63,139 nt of DNA from Planctomycetota bacterium (GTDB taxonomy: Bacteria > Planctomycetota > JAJSAM01). The position numbers were made by a program, and so were the translations under genes. The notes under the pieces were generated by a model. The model made no database searches. It saw nothing but the letters and a program-made list of their open reading frames with translations, and was not told the origin of the DNA. Positions 43,309 to 55,500 of the stretch are shown here, piece after piece; position 1 is the stretch's first letter; every line of letters begins with the position of its first letter. The DNA lies in the NCBI GenBank assembly GCA_024274785.1, contig JAJSAM010000046.1, forward strand, positions 1 to 63,139, in the 5' to 3' direction.

Positions 43309-44583
43309 CTAGTACGGAAGCCGGACGGCGCCGAGCTTCGCCTTCGCCTCCGGAGAGTACTTGTCCGGGTCCTTCAGCGAACGATCCCAGAGGTCGTGGT
43401 CGCAGAGAGAGAGCGGCCAGGTCTTGGGGAAGAGGGTATTCAGCAGCCGCACCGCACCATTCGGACGCACGGTGTCCGGGGGGAGATCGGAGCCGGTGCG
43501 GTAGCCCATCACGAGTTGGGTGAAGGCCCACCGGGGCAGACTGACCACGGTCTTCGACTCCGTCCGATCGATCGGCCGGATGCCCCGTGGATCGAGGAGC
43601 AGGGGCACCCGCTCCGTCCCGACGACCAGGGTCAACTCCCGCGGCTCCCCCGAAACACCGGCCTCCGCCAGGCGCAGCGCGAAGTCGGACTCGAAGGCGT
43701 CGAACACGTCCCGGACATCGATGACCCGCACCATTTCCTCGTCGAGCGTGACGTCTCGCGTCGCTCCCCGGATCTGGTGATAGCCGCCGAGGTCGATGCA
43801 GACCCGCGCGAAAGGATGATCGGCGGCCAACGGAAAGGAGAGCGCGGAAACGCCGTGCTTGCGGCCGTGCGGAGCGGCGAAGGCCAGAATGGTCTCCGCG
43901 ACGGCGCGGTCCTCCGTCTCGACCTCGGGCAGGAAGACCCTCGGCAACCGGGGCCCCTCCAGCAGACCGAAGGAGAAGTATCCGACCACCTTCTTGTCGC
44001 GCGCCTCGACGACGTAGTGGTTGAAGTTCGGCACTCCGGTGGCAAAGACCCGTGGCCGGTATCGCCGGTTGGCCTTCATCAACTTCGCCACGTGCCGCGC
44101 GTCCGACCGCCGGAGCGGCCGCACGCGGTGCCGGGACTTCAGTTCGAGGGCACGCGCGACCGGCACCAGCACGCGGGCGTGGAAGAACGAAGGTACGAAG
44201 TCGTGGGTCGGCCACAACGCCAATTCGCCGTGGGTGTACGCCAGGTGGTAGCCGGCCTGCCGAAGACTGAACAGCCAGTCCTCGATCAGCGCGTCGAAGA
44301 CCGCCCGGTCGCCGGTGCGCCGGAACGCCTGTTCGTCGTACTCGCCGTTGCACTCCCAGGATCTCGCGACCTTCAGGCGCGCGGAGCCGATATCCCAGTA
44401 TTCGCGGCGGTGCACGATGGCCCCGACGGGCTCCCCATCGCGGATGAGGAGGCGGATCGAGCCGGGCTCGTCCCGCTGCTCCTCCGCAATCCGCGTGATG
44501 GCGGGCGAGGAGAGAAGCCGGGCCGCGTGGGCGATATCTTCCGGACTCTCGGCCGGGCGAATCAGACCCGATTCGTATCCCAT
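43309..44583 (-). CDS. GNAT-family acetyltransferase-like protein with C-terminal SCP2-like domain
   Basis: A 424-residue protein of the Eis-like layout. It has an N-terminal GNAT region (SIRLLIRDGEPVGAIVHRRE), a second GNAT-like region (VVEARDKKVVGYFSFGLLEG, VAETILAFAAPHGRKHG) and a C-terminal sterol-carrier-like domain (DFALRLAEAGVSGEPRELTL). Substrate unknown. ATG 44583 is preferred over TTG 44589. It lies 27 bases after the Glu-Pro-tailed membrane protein gene on the same strand. Confidence 0.65.
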   Translation of the reverse strand: MGYESGLIRPAESPEDIAHAARLLSSPAITRIAEEQRDEPGSIRLLIRDGEPVGAIVHRREYWDIGSARLKVARSWECNGEYDEQAFRRTGDRAVFDALIEDWLFSLRQAGYHLAYTHGELALWPTHDFVPSFFHARVLVPVARALELKSRHRVRPLRRSDARHVAKLMKANRRYRPRVFATGVPNFNHYVVEARDKKVVGYFSFGLLEGPRLPRVFLPEVETEDRAVAETILAFAAPHGRKHGVSALSFPLAADHPFARVCIDLGGYHQIRGATRDVTLDEEMVRVIDVRDVFDAFESDFALRLAEAGVSGEPRELTLVVGTERVPLLLDPRGIRPIDRTESKTVVSLPRWAFTQLVMGYRTGSDLPPDTVRPNGAVRLLNTLFPKTWPLSLCDHDLWDRSLKDPDKYSPEAKAKLGAVRLPY

Positions 44584-44610
44584 GGGCAACCCGTCGGGAG
44601 GAGAAGGAGG

Positions 44611-46113
<1,503 letters not shown>

Positions 46114-46418
46114 GATAACCTCCTCCACGCCCACGATAGCGCAGGCGAAAGAGCCCCAAAAACTCCCGCCAAACGTCGGACCTGAACAGAATACACGCCG
46201 TGCCCAGCGACGCGAAGGGCCGGTCCTCAGGATGCCCCTGAAATCAGCCGGGATTCTAGCCCAACCGATTCGGCCCCGCTATCAAAAAAGGTAATCCGAG
46301 GGCCGGCGGCAACCCTAACCGGCTTTTTCGACAAGGATTTGGACGAAAAGTGCAGAGGAGCGGGCCGTTTCCCTCAAGTGGCCTGCGGGCGCATCCCGAT
46401 GATGGTTCTGGAGCCGGG

Positions 46419-46811
46419 ATGCAGGCATGGACACGCACCATGAAGGCCAAGCGACCAGATTTCATCGAATTCAGGGATCTCGACGACGGCATGACGACGG
46501 TCGTCACCATCCTCGAGGACAGCCTCGGTGACGAGACGGTAGCACCGCTGAAGTTGAAGATTCGGGAGGGCCTGGTCCGGAGACTGGAGGCAGGCCGGAC
46601 CTCATTCGTCTTGAATCTGAGCCGGGTGGTGATGATGGATTCCTGCGGCCTGGCCGCGATCATCTCAGTCAAGCGGTTGCTCGATCAACGGGAAGCGAAG
46701 CTCGCTCTGTCGAACCTGAGCGACCTCCTCAAACGTCTCTTCCACCTGACACGCCTCGATCGGGTCATCACTATTCATCCGACCGAGGCGGAGGCGCTGG
46801 CTGCGCGATAA
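46419..46811 (+). CDS. STAS-domain anti-sigma factor antagonist (SpoIIAA/RsbV-like)
   Basis: A 130-residue STAS protein with the phospho-loop SRVVMMDSCGLAAIISVKRL, where the DSxG serine is the usual phosphorylation target, and LSNLSDLLKRLFHLTRLDRV in the C-terminal helix. GGAG lies five bases before the ATG at 46419; 46440 is an alternative start. It would be controlled by a partner-switching kinase not in this window. It is followed 11 bases later by a single-domain receiver gene. Confidence 0.85.
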   Translation: MQAWTRTMKAKRPDFIEFRDLDDGMTTVVTILEDSLGDETVAPLKLKIREGLVRRLEAGRTSFVLNLSRVVMMDSCGLAAIISVKRLLDQREAKLALSNLSDLLKRLFHLTRLDRVITIHPTEAEALAAR

Positions 46812-46822
46812 GGAGAACGGAT

Positions 46823-47218
46823 ATGCGGGTACTCGTCGTCGAAGATGATCCTGGAATTCGTGAGTTCATAGAGCAGGGGCTATCGTCATACCCGGGCATC
46901 TCGGTGGACACGGTCGCCGATGCCGCGGCAGTGGAAATGGCGAAGGAAACGCAGTACGACGTGATCGTCGCCGACATGCACCTGTCCGACGAACTCGACG
47001 CCCTGGCGATCATCCACGCCGTAACCGCATTCGACGAGAAGGTCCGATTCATCGTGATGACCGGCAAGAAGCGGCTCGATGTCGCCACCAAGCTGGTCAA
47101 GGCCCTCAAGGGGAACCAGGTAGCGTCGTTCCTCTTCAAGCCGTTCGAACTTGAGGAACTCCACATCGCCGTCGAGCGGGCCGCCGCGGACCACGTGCCG
47201 GCGGAGACCATCGGCTGA
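46823..47218 (+). CDS. Single-domain response regulator (receiver)
   Basis: A 131-residue receiver with the acidic pair VVEDDPG, phosphoacceptor Asp in VIVADMHLSDE and Lys in FLFKPFELEEL. There is no output domain. It is probably co-transcribed with the STAS gene, suggesting a branch of a partner-switching or phosphorelay pathway. Confidence 0.9.
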   Translation: MRVLVVEDDPGIREFIEQGLSSYPGISVDTVADAAAVEMAKETQYDVIVADMHLSDELDALAIIHAVTAFDEKVRFIVMTGKKRLDVATKLVKALKGNQVASFLFKPFELEELHIAVERAAADHVPAETIG

Positions 47219-47245
47219 CCGCGGCAACAACAGTCGGCGAAATGG

Positions 47246-47274
47246 TTGACTCCCCCGTAAAACGGCCCTAGCAT
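47246..47274 (+). promoter_or_regulatory. Sigma-70 type promoter of tRNA-Gly
   Basis: TTGACT (47246-47251) and TAGCAT (47269-47274) with an ideal 17-base spacer. The start would be near 47281, 18 bases before the tRNA. Confidence 0.7.
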
Positions 47275-47298
47275 TCCTGCGCTCCACCGACGTAATGA

Positions 47299-47374
<76 letters not shown>

Positions 47375-47501
47375 TCATCCGCCGCACTGCCGGGCATTCT
47401 TTTCACAACGGGTACCGGCCCGGCATATTGCTCCGTCCGTTCAGGCCATTGATCCATCACCCACCGTCGGGCAGAATGACCGTGCCCCCTCGGAGCCTCA
47501 C

Positions 47502-48836
47502 ATGACCAGCACCGCCACGGGGAAGCTGTTCGTCCTCGACACGAACGTCATCCTCCACGACTCCGGCTGCATTCGCAGCTTCCAGGAAAACGACGTCGCC
47601 ATCCCCATCACCGTCCTCGAGGAACTGGACCGGTTCAAGCGGGGCAACGAGGACATCAACTTCCACGCCCGCCACTTCCTGCGGCAGCTCGACGACATGA
47701 CCGGCGACATCCTCTCGCGGGAGGGCTCCCCCATCGGCGACGGCCTGGGGTCGGTTCGGGTGGTCCTCGGCGGCGAGCTCGACAGCCGGATCAAGGCATC
47801 CTTCCGCACCGATGTCCCCGACCACCGGATCCTGAACGCGGCGCTGAAGCTCGGCGAGGCGAACCCCGGAATGAAGGTCATCCTGGTGTCGAAGGACACC
47901 AACCTGCGGATGAAAGCCAAGGCTCTCGAGGTGACCGCGCAGGACTATCGCACCGATAAGGTGGAGAGTGTCGACAAGCTCTACAGCGGGCACCGGATCC
48001 TCGAAGACGTGCCGTCGGAGCTGATCGATGCCTTCTATCAGGAGCGCCGCACCCTCCCCCGCGACGAGGTGGAACTCGAGCCCGACCCGGAGGCGAACGA
48101 ACACTTCATCTTCCGGAACGGATCCAGGTCGGCGCTGGCGAGCTACCGTTCCGGCGACGAGGTGTTCACCCGCGTGGAGAAGCGGTCCGCCTACGGCATC
48201 GCCCCCCGCAACGCGGAGCAGTCGTTTGCGATCAACGCGCTGCTGAACGACGACATCCGCCTGGTCACGATGACCGGCACGGCGGGCACCGGCAAGACGC
48301 TGCTCGCCCTCGCCGCGGCGCTCGAATGCCGCCGCAACTACCGGCAGATCCTGCTCGCCCGACCGGTGGTGCCTCTTTCCAACCGCGACCTCGGCTTCCT
48401 CCCCGGCGACATCCAGGAGAAGCTCGACCCGTACATGCAGCCCCTCTACGACAACCTCTCGGTGATCCGGGACCAGTTCGGGGACAAGGACGCCGCCGCC
48501 CGGCGCATCGGGGACATGCGCGAGAACGAGAAGCTCGTCATCTCCCCCCTCGCCTACATCCGCGGCAGAAGCCTCCAGCGAATCTTCTTCATCGTGGACG
48601 AGGCCCAGAACCTCACCCCCCACGAGGTGAAGACGATCATCACCCGCGCCGGTGAGGGCACGAAAATCGTGTTCACCGGCGACATCCACCAGATCGACCA
48701 GCCCTACCTGGACTCGCTCAGCAACGGGCTCAGCTACCTGATCAATCGGATGCGCGGCCAGGCGCTCTACGCGCACATCACGCTGGAGAAGGGCGAACGG
48801 TCGGAACTCGCGGACCTGGCGAGCGAGCTGCTGTAG
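47502..48836 (+). CDS. PIN-PhoH family ATPase
   Basis: A 444-residue protein. The N-terminal PIN nuclease domain (residues 8-150) has acidic residues in [12 protein letters not shown] and [12 protein letters not shown]. The PhoH ATPase domain has Walker [10 protein letters not shown] and Walker [15 protein letters not shown], plus the sensor FTGDIHQID. Such PIN-PhoH proteins are thought to be RNA helicase/nuclease units. GGAG precedes ATG 47502. Its last 59 bases overlap the convergent glucosidase gene. Confidence 0.93.
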   Translation: MTSTATGKLFVLDTNVILHDSGCIRSFQENDVAIPITVLEELDRFKRGNEDINFHARHFLRQLDDMTGDILSREGSPIGDGLGSVRVVLGGELDSRIKASFRTDVPDHRILNAALKLGEANPGMKVILVSKDTNLRMKAKALEVTAQDYRTDKVESVDKLYSGHRILEDVPSELIDAFYQERRTLPRDEVELEPDPEANEHFIFRNGSRSALASYRSGDEVFTRVEKRSAYGIAPRNAEQSFAINALLNDDIRLVTMTGTAGTGKTLLALAAALECRRNYRQILLARPVVPLSNRDLGFLPGDIQEKLDPYMQPLYDNLSVIRDQFGDKDAAARRIGDMRENEKLVISPLAYIRGRSLQRIFFIVDEAQNLTPHEVKTIITRAGEGTKIVFTGDIHQIDQPYLDSLSNGLSYLINRMRGQALYAHITLEKGERSELADLASELL

Positions 48837-51480
48837 CGCGCTTCTCGATGAGACTCGCCACGAGCGCCGTCCATCCGGTCTGATGGCTGGCGCCGAGTCC
48901 CCGGCCGGTATCCCCGTCGAAGTACTCGTGAAACAGGGGATGGCCGATCCAGCGGGGGTCGTCGGCGAGATGGCCCGGTAGGCAGGAACACGGACGGTGG
49001 CCCTCGTCGTCCGGAAGGAACAACCGAGTCAGGCGGTGCTCGATTTCCCGAGCCACCTCACCGAGGTTCATCTCCCGGCCGGACCCCGTCGGGCACTCGA
49101 TGCGAAGGCTGTCCCCATAGAAGTGGTGGTAGCGCTCCAGGGCCTCGACCAGGAGGTAGTTCACCGGGAACCAGACCGGCCCGCGCCAGTTTGAATTGCC
49201 CCCGAACATCCCGGAATCGGACTCTCCCGGGACATAGGAGACCTGGTGCTCTCCCTCCGCCGTCGAGAGGATGAACGGCTCCGCCAGATGGACCTTCGAG
49301 AGTGAACGGATCCCGAAGGGAGAGAGGAACTCGGCCTCGTCGAGCAGGTAGCCAAGGACTCTCAGCAGGCGCTCCCGCGAAGGGATCGCCAGCAAGCGGT
49401 GGACGTGTCCGGGACCACCATCCACGCGCGCATCGAGATAGGAAATGTAGGAAGCGAGGTCCGGGCGATTCTTGAAGAACCACCGGAGCCGCTTCGTCAC
49501 ACCGGGCAGTTGCCTGATCCGATCCGGATCGAAGATCTCCACGGCGAGGAGCGGGAGCAGGCCGACCAGGGAGCGGATCTTCAGTGGCCAGGTCTCACCG
49601 TTCACCGCGATCTGGTCGTAGTAGAAGCCGTCCTCCTCGTCCCAGAGCCCGCTGCCGCCGAGGGAGTTCATCGCATCGACGATGGCCACGAAATGCTCGA
49701 AGAACTTGGACGCAACGTCCTCGTACGCCGGATCCTCCGACGCCAGCTCGAGGGCCATCGAGAGCATCGTCCCGCAGTAGAACCCCATCCACGCCGTGCC
49801 GTCGGCCTGCTCCAGCATCCCGCCGGTGGGCAGCGGCCGGCTGCGGTCGAAGACCCCGATGTTGTCGAGTCCGAGGAACCCGCCGGAGAAGAGATGGTTG
49901 CCGGTCTCGTCTTTTCGGTTCACCCACCAGGTGAAGTTCAGCAGAAGCTTCTGGAACATCCGGGCGAGGAAGGTGCGGTCGCGCTCCCCGGCGGATGCGG
50001 TCATCTTGTAGACCCGCCAGGCCGCCCAGGCATGCACCGGAGGGTTCGCGTTGCCGAGTTCGAACTCGTAGGCCGGCAGCGCCCCGTTCGGATGCATATA
50101 CCACTCCCGGGTGAGCAGCAGCAGTTGCTCTTTCGCGAACTCGGGGTCGATCCGGCAGATCGGGATGACGTGGAAGGCCAGATCCCAGGCGGCATACCAC
50201 GGGTACTCCCACTTGTCCGGCATGAGGATGACGTCGTGGTTGTAGAGGTGGGGCCAGTCGTGATTGCGCCCGCTGAGCCTCTCCGCGGGCGGGGGTGGAT
50301 TCGTCGGGTCTCCCTCGAGCCACTCCCGGACGACGTAGGAGTAGAATTGCTTCGCGTGAAACAGTCCGGCCCGGGCCCGGCGGACGACCAGGGCCTCCTC
50401 CGGATCGAGATCGGCGGGAGTGGTGGCGGCGAAGAACTCGTCGGCCTCGCGAACGCGCCCGGCGAACACGTGGTCGAATCCATCCCGGAGGTCGGCTTCT
50501 CCCGACGCCGCCGGGGCGAGCACCAGGCGGATCTCCGCACTCTCCCCGGGGTCCAGCCGGAACCGGTAGCGGAAGGCGGCCTTCGTCCCACGTTCTTCCG
50601 GGTTGACCGCGGCGAGGTCCCCGTCGATCACCGCGGCATGGAAGGCGTCCTTGGCGAACGCGCCGTCCGTCTCCTCGCCGTAGAGCACCCTCCGGTTGGT
50701 TTCGTTCTCGGTGAAGTAGATCGCCTCCGGCGTTCCCCCGGCGGTCAATGTGAACGGGCCCAGAGTTTCGTGCCGCAGGCGGATCCGCCGTTCTCCGTCC
50801 CGCACCATCTCCGGCCGCGGGCCATACCCTTCCCCGGTGCGCCCCCAGGACCAGACGTTCCGGCACCACAGCGTCGGCAGGATCTGGATCGGCGCGGCGT
50901 CGGGCCCTTCGTTTCTGATGGTGATGCGGATCAGGATTTCGTCGGGAGCGGCCTTGGCGTACTCCGCCCGGACTTCGAAGTACCGCCCCTCATCGAGCAC
51001 CCCGGTATCGATCAGTTCATACTCCCGCTGGTCGTACCCACGCCGTCCGTTCTCCTCACGCAGGAGGTCGTAGGGGAAGGCGGCCTGGGGATACCGGTAC
51101 ATCGAGGAGAAGGTGGAGTGCGTCGGCGTCGAATCCTCGTACCAGTAATACTCCTTCACGTCCTCGCCGTGATTGCCCTCAGGTCCGGTGAGCCCGAAGA
51201 GCCGCTCCTTCAGGATGGGGTCGCGCTCGTTCCAGAGGGCCAGGCCGAAGCAGAGCCGGCACTGGCGATCAGTGAACCCGAGCAGCCCATCCTCACCCCA
51301 GCGGTAGGCCCGGGATTTCGCGTGATCGAACGGGAAGTACCCCCAGCAGTCCCCGTTCGCGGAGTAGTCCTCCCGCACCGTCCCCCATTGCCGTTCGGAG
51401 AGGTACGGCCCCCACCGCTTCCAATTGGCGGTGCGCTCCCGATCTTCGATCAGCCTCTGGTGTTCGGCGGTCTTCCCCAT
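48778..51480 (-). CDS. GH63-like glucosidase
   Basis: A 900-residue protein similar to bacterial members of the MGH1-like/GH63 group that hydrolyse glucosides. Recognisable parts are the N-terminal [20 protein letters not shown] and [20 protein letters not shown], and the barrel segment [20 protein letters not shown] with acidic residues suited to catalysis. No signal peptide, so it acts in the cytoplasm. It starts directly after the glucokinase stop; the pair would release glucose from an imported or stored glucoside and phosphorylate it. Confidence 0.85.
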   Translation of the reverse strand: MGKTAEHQRLIEDRERTANWKRWGPYLSERQWGTVREDYSANGDCWGYFPFDHAKSRAYRWGEDGLLGFTDRQCRLCFGLALWNERDPILKERLFGLTGPEGNHGEDVKEYYWYEDSTPTHSTFSSMYRYPQAAFPYDLLREENGRRGYDQREYELIDTGVLDEGRYFEVRAEYAKAAPDEILIRITIRNEGPDAAPIQILPTLWCRNVWSWGRTGEGYGPRPEMVRDGERRIRLRHETLGPFTLTAGGTPEAIYFTENETNRRVLYGEETDGAFAKDAFHAAVIDGDLAAVNPEERGTKAAFRYRFRLDPGESAEIRLVLAPAASGEADLRDGFDHVFAGRVREADEFFAATTPADLDPEEALVVRRARAGLFHAKQFYSYVVREWLEGDPTNPPPPAERLSGRNHDWPHLYNHDVILMPDKWEYPWYAAWDLAFHVIPICRIDPEFAKEQLLLLTREWYMHPNGALPAYEFELGNANPPVHAWAAWRVYKMTASAGERDRTFLARMFQKLLLNFTWWVNRKDETGNHLFSGGFLGLDNIGVFDRSRPLPTGGMLEQADGTAWMGFYCGTMLSMALELASEDPAYEDVASKFFEHFVAIVDAMNSLGGSGLWDEEDGFYYDQIAVNGETWPLKIRSLVGLLPLLAVEIFDPDRIRQLPGVTKRLRWFFKNRPDLASYISYLDARVDGGPGHVHRLLAIPSRERLLRVLGYLLDEAEFLSPFGIRSLSKVHLAEPFILSTAEGEHQVSYVPGESDSGMFGGNSNWRGPVWFPVNYLLVEALERYHHFYGDSLRIECPTGSGREMNLGEVAREIEHRLTRLFLPDDEGHRPCSCLPGHLADDPRWIGHPLFHEYFDGDTGRGLGASHQTGWTALVASLIEKRATAARSPGPRVPTVRPSPA

Positions 51481-52461
51481 TCAGTCCTTTCGCGAAATCA
51501 GGTGCCCGCGACGGGCGGCGCCGAGGAGCGCGGTCAATGGATTCTCGATCACCTTCACCGGGATACGCGAGAGAAGGTCGGTGAACCGCCCCTTGCCGGT
51601 GAAGCCCCGCATGAAGGTCCCGTCGACCATCCGGGGCAGGAGCTTCGGCGCGATACCGCCGCCGAGGAAGACTCCACCGCGAGCGAGGCTGACCAGGGCG
51701 AGGTTGCCGGCCACGGCCCCGCAGGCTTCGAGAAAGAGATCCAGCGTCGCCGTAGCGGCGGGACAGGTTCCGGCGATGCCCGCCTGACCGATGGCGCGGC
51801 CGCCGTCGCCGGTTTCCACCTCGTGGGCGACCTCGGGGCGCGGCTCCACCCCCTCCACATCGACGATGAACCGGAAGATGTTCGAAAGGCCCCGGCCACT
51901 GACGACGCGTTCCGCGCTCACGTGGCCGAAAATGCCTTCGAGATGCGCAGCAAGCCGGCGCTCACGAGCGGTCCGCGGAGCGAAAGTCTGGTGCCCCCCC
52001 TCGCTCGGCAGCGGACGGGAACGCACGTTCGTCCGGGGGATGATGGTCATGCCGAGGCCCGTTCCCGGGGAGATCATCGCCTGCGGGGCGCCCTCCACCG
52101 CGTCCGCCTCGTTGATGACCGTGAAGTCCTCGGGCAGCAGAACCGGGATGCCGTCGGCGTTGGCTACGAGGTCGTTCTCGAGCACGAGCCAGGGCAATCC
52201 ATGGGCGCGCGCCACCTCGTTGCCGTTCACCTCCCAGGAGAGGTTCGGGGTCTTGCAGCGGTTGTCGATGACCGGCCCGGCGATCCCGACGCAGGCGCCG
52301 CGAACGGATTCCCCCCGCAGGAAATCATCGATGATGGAACCAAGGCCCGGATGGTCGGCGCTCCGGTAGGTGGCCTTGCGCACACAGGCAAGCTGCTCGA
52401 GGTGTGGCTCGAAAAGCCCGATCACGGCTTTCGTGCCACCGATGTCTCCGGCGAGAATCAA
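51481..52461 (-). CDS. glk: Glucokinase (proteobacterial Glk family)
   Basis: A 326-residue kinase. The N-terminal LAGDIGGTKAVIGLF is the ATP-binding phosphate-1 motif; PGTGLGMTIIP and LPSEGGHQTFAP match the Glk family. TTG is the start codon, with AAGGAGGT five bases upstream. It converts glucose to glucose 6-phosphate and is coupled to the glucosidase gene. Confidence 0.9.
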   Translation of the reverse strand: MILAGDIGGTKAVIGLFEPHLEQLACVRKATYRSADHPGLGSIIDDFLRGESVRGACVGIAGPVIDNRCKTPNLSWEVNGNEVARAHGLPWLVLENDLVANADGIPVLLPEDFTVINEADAVEGAPQAMISPGTGLGMTIIPRTNVRSRPLPSEGGHQTFAPRTARERRLAAHLEGIFGHVSAERVVSGRGLSNIFRFIVDVEGVEPRPEVAHEVETGDGGRAIGQAGIAGTCPAATATLDLFLEACGAVAGNLALVSLARGGVFLGGGIAPKLLPRMVDGTFMRGFTGKGRFTDLLSRIPVKVIENPLTALLGAARRGHLISRKD

Positions 52462-52549
52462 AGTGGACCTCCTTGGGCTCTATCCTCGCCTGAACCTTTC
52501 CCAGGGGCGAAGAGTTCTCCGAATCGACCGTGCGCCTTCAGCCGGACAC

Positions 52550-55500
52550 CTACTCTCCGAGGAGATCCCCGAACTGTTCCCGCTCTTCGGAACTCAGTTC
52601 GCGCGTGACGCGGCGGTCCGCCAGGGCGAGAAGGTCCTTGCCCCGGGCGAGCCAGACCCGCGCGGTACCATCGGAGGAGGCAGTGAGAATGCGATCGCCC
52701 GTGGGAGAAAAGAGAGCGGAGACTGTCGGGGCGGTGTGTCCCCGGAGCACGGCGACTTTCATGCCTCGCCGGTCCCAAAGGCGGACCGTGCCGTCCCAGG
52801 AGGAAGTCACGATGTGATCGCCGGACGGAGAGAATGCCGCGGAGACCACCGACGACTCATGGCCTCGGAGGATCGCGACGGTCCGGCCGCTCTGGTCCCA
52901 GATACGCGCATTTCCGTCCGAGGAGGCGGTGACGAGACGAGTGCCGTCAGGGGAGAAGGCCACGGCTTCCACCCCTGCTTCATGGCCTTTCAGCAGGGCG
53001 AGCCGGCGCCCTTCGAGATCGAAGATCCGCGCGGTGTGATCCCACGAGGCGGTGGCAACCCGGCGACCATCGGGGGAGAATGCGGCCCCGACGACCTGAC
53101 CGCCGTGACCGGAGAGTTCCGCCAGTGGCTTCCCGTCCCGATCCCAGACCCTGGCCGTCCAGTCGGCGGAGGCCGTCACGATCCGGCTGCCGTCGGGAGA
53201 GAAGGAGGCGGACCAGACCGTGTCGTCGTGTGGCAGGACGGCGATGAGTTTCCCGGAAAAGTCGTAGAGGCGTGCGGTCCCGTCCTCGGAGGAGGTGACG
53301 ATCCGGTCGCCGGACGGGGACACCGCCGCGGACCAGATGCCTTCCTCGTGCCCCTCGAGCACGGCCAGCGTCTCCCCGTCAAGCGAGAACACCCGCGCCG
53401 TGCAATCGCGTGAAGCGGTGATGATCCGGTTGCCATCCGGCGAGAACACCGCCGAACTGACCAGGCCCGAATGACCACGCAGGGTCACCACTTCCCGACC
53501 GGTCCGGTCCCAGACCCTGGCAGTGTGATCATCGGAGGCCGTGACCATCAGGCTGCCGTCCGGGGAGAAAACCGCGCAATCCACGGCGGCGGTGTGCCCC
53601 CCGAGCAGGGCGACTTCCTGCGGCTCGGAACGCCACAGTCTGGCGGTGTGGTCATCCGAAGCGGTGAGGATCCGGCCCCCCTTCGGGGAGTAGGTCGCGA
53701 ATCCCACTTCCGCCTGGTGACCGTTCAGGAGCGCCACCTGCTCACCCAGCAGATTCCAGATGCGGGCCGTACCGTCGTCCCCGCTCGTGAGAATACGATC
53801 GCCCCGCGGTGAGAATTCGGCGGTGTTGATCTGGCCGACATGCCCTCGAAGGACCGCGATTTCGATGCCGAGCGCATTCCAGAGCCTCGCGGTTCCGTCC
53901 GCGGAGGTGGTCAGAACGAAGTCCCCGCGGGGGGAGTAGACCGCACTGCAGACCCGCCCATCGTGCCCTTTGAGCACGGAGATCAGTTTCCCCGAGAGGT
54001 CGAAGATTCGTGCGGTGCAATCATTGCTGGCGGTGAGGACACGGGTGCCGTCCGGCGAGGTGCCAACGCGCCAGACGCCGTCTTCGTGCCCCGAAAAGGT
54101 CACCCGCAGCTTCCCGTCCATGCCGAACAGGCGTGCCGCCCCGTCGTCGCAGGCGGTCAGGACCCCATCTCCGGACGGAAGGAACACTGCCGAGTGGACG
54201 TCCTGACGGTGGCCCCCGAAAACCGCGAGTGGGCGACCCTCGAGATCCCACAATCGCGCCGTGTTGTCCCAGGAGGCGGTCAGCACCCGTTCCCCATCGG
54301 GAGAGAACACCGCGGACACGACATAGCCCTCGTGCCCGGAGAGAACGGCGACCTCCCGGCCTTCCAGATTCCAGAGTCGGGCCGTCATGTCGTCCGACGC
54401 GGTGACGATCAACCTCCCGTCGGGAGAGAAACGGGCGGTCCGGACCCGGTCGTCGTGGCCACGAAGCACGTGCACCAATCGACCCTCCCGATCCCACAAC
54501 CGCGCGGACTCGTCGTCCGAGGAGGTGAGGCTCAGGTTCCCGTCCGGAGAGAAGACGGCGGTATTCACCCGTCCCCCGTGCCCCACCAGCACCTTCCGGA
54601 CAAGAGAGCCGGAGATCGCATCGTGCAGCCGGTTGATCACGGTCGGGATGAGTTTGGTCCGGCCGGCTTCGCGGGCGAGGAGCAGGGAGAGCATCGGATC
54701 CTTCGTCTTCGCACCGGCGGAGGCATGCGTCAGAGCGAGGGCGCGGGCGAGACGCAGCGCGGCGGAGGTGCGAGCCTCGGCCTCCTCCGCTTCCCGCCGC
54801 CTCAGATCGAGCATGAGAAAGCCGATGATCGAAATCAGCGCCACCACGACGAGGGGCCAGACCACCCGGCGGACGATGCGGGCGCGCACCGCGTGGTCAC
54901 GAGCGGCGATGGCCGCTTCGCGAATGTCGTCAGCGGATCGTTGGAGTTCCCGGGCGCGGGCGTGACCGGGGCGGAGTTGCTCGATACGCGCGGCGAGAGC
55001 GGAGGCGCGGTCCAACTGCCGAAGCTGCCCTTCACCGGTGTTCTGCCGGGCCCCGGTCAGCGCCGCGCCCGCCTCCCGGATCAGCGCGGAAACCTCGGTA
55101 TCGACCGTGCTCTCACGCTGCCAGGTGCGGATCTCCTCCGCCAGTTCGTCCACGCGGGTGAACCGGTCGTCTCGTTCGGTGGCGAGCGCGCGGGCACAGA
55201 TCCGGGACAGTTCCGCGGGGACTCCCGGCTCGAGCGAGACCGCGGCAGGCGGGGCTTTCTGGCCGAGACTCCGGATCAGGTCGCGCCAACTTTCGAGGGG
55301 AAAGGGAAGCCGGCCGGTGAGGACTTCGAACAGGATCGCCCCCAGGCTGTAGACGTCACTTCGCTCGTCCACGTCTTCGGTGCGCCCGAAAGCGGCCTCC
55401 GGCGCCATGTAGCCCGGGGTGCCAAGCGCGCTCGCCGCGGTGGTCAGGTCCGAGGCGTCGCGATACTCGTCGAGCCGGCTGCGAAGCAGGTCGCCGGTCA

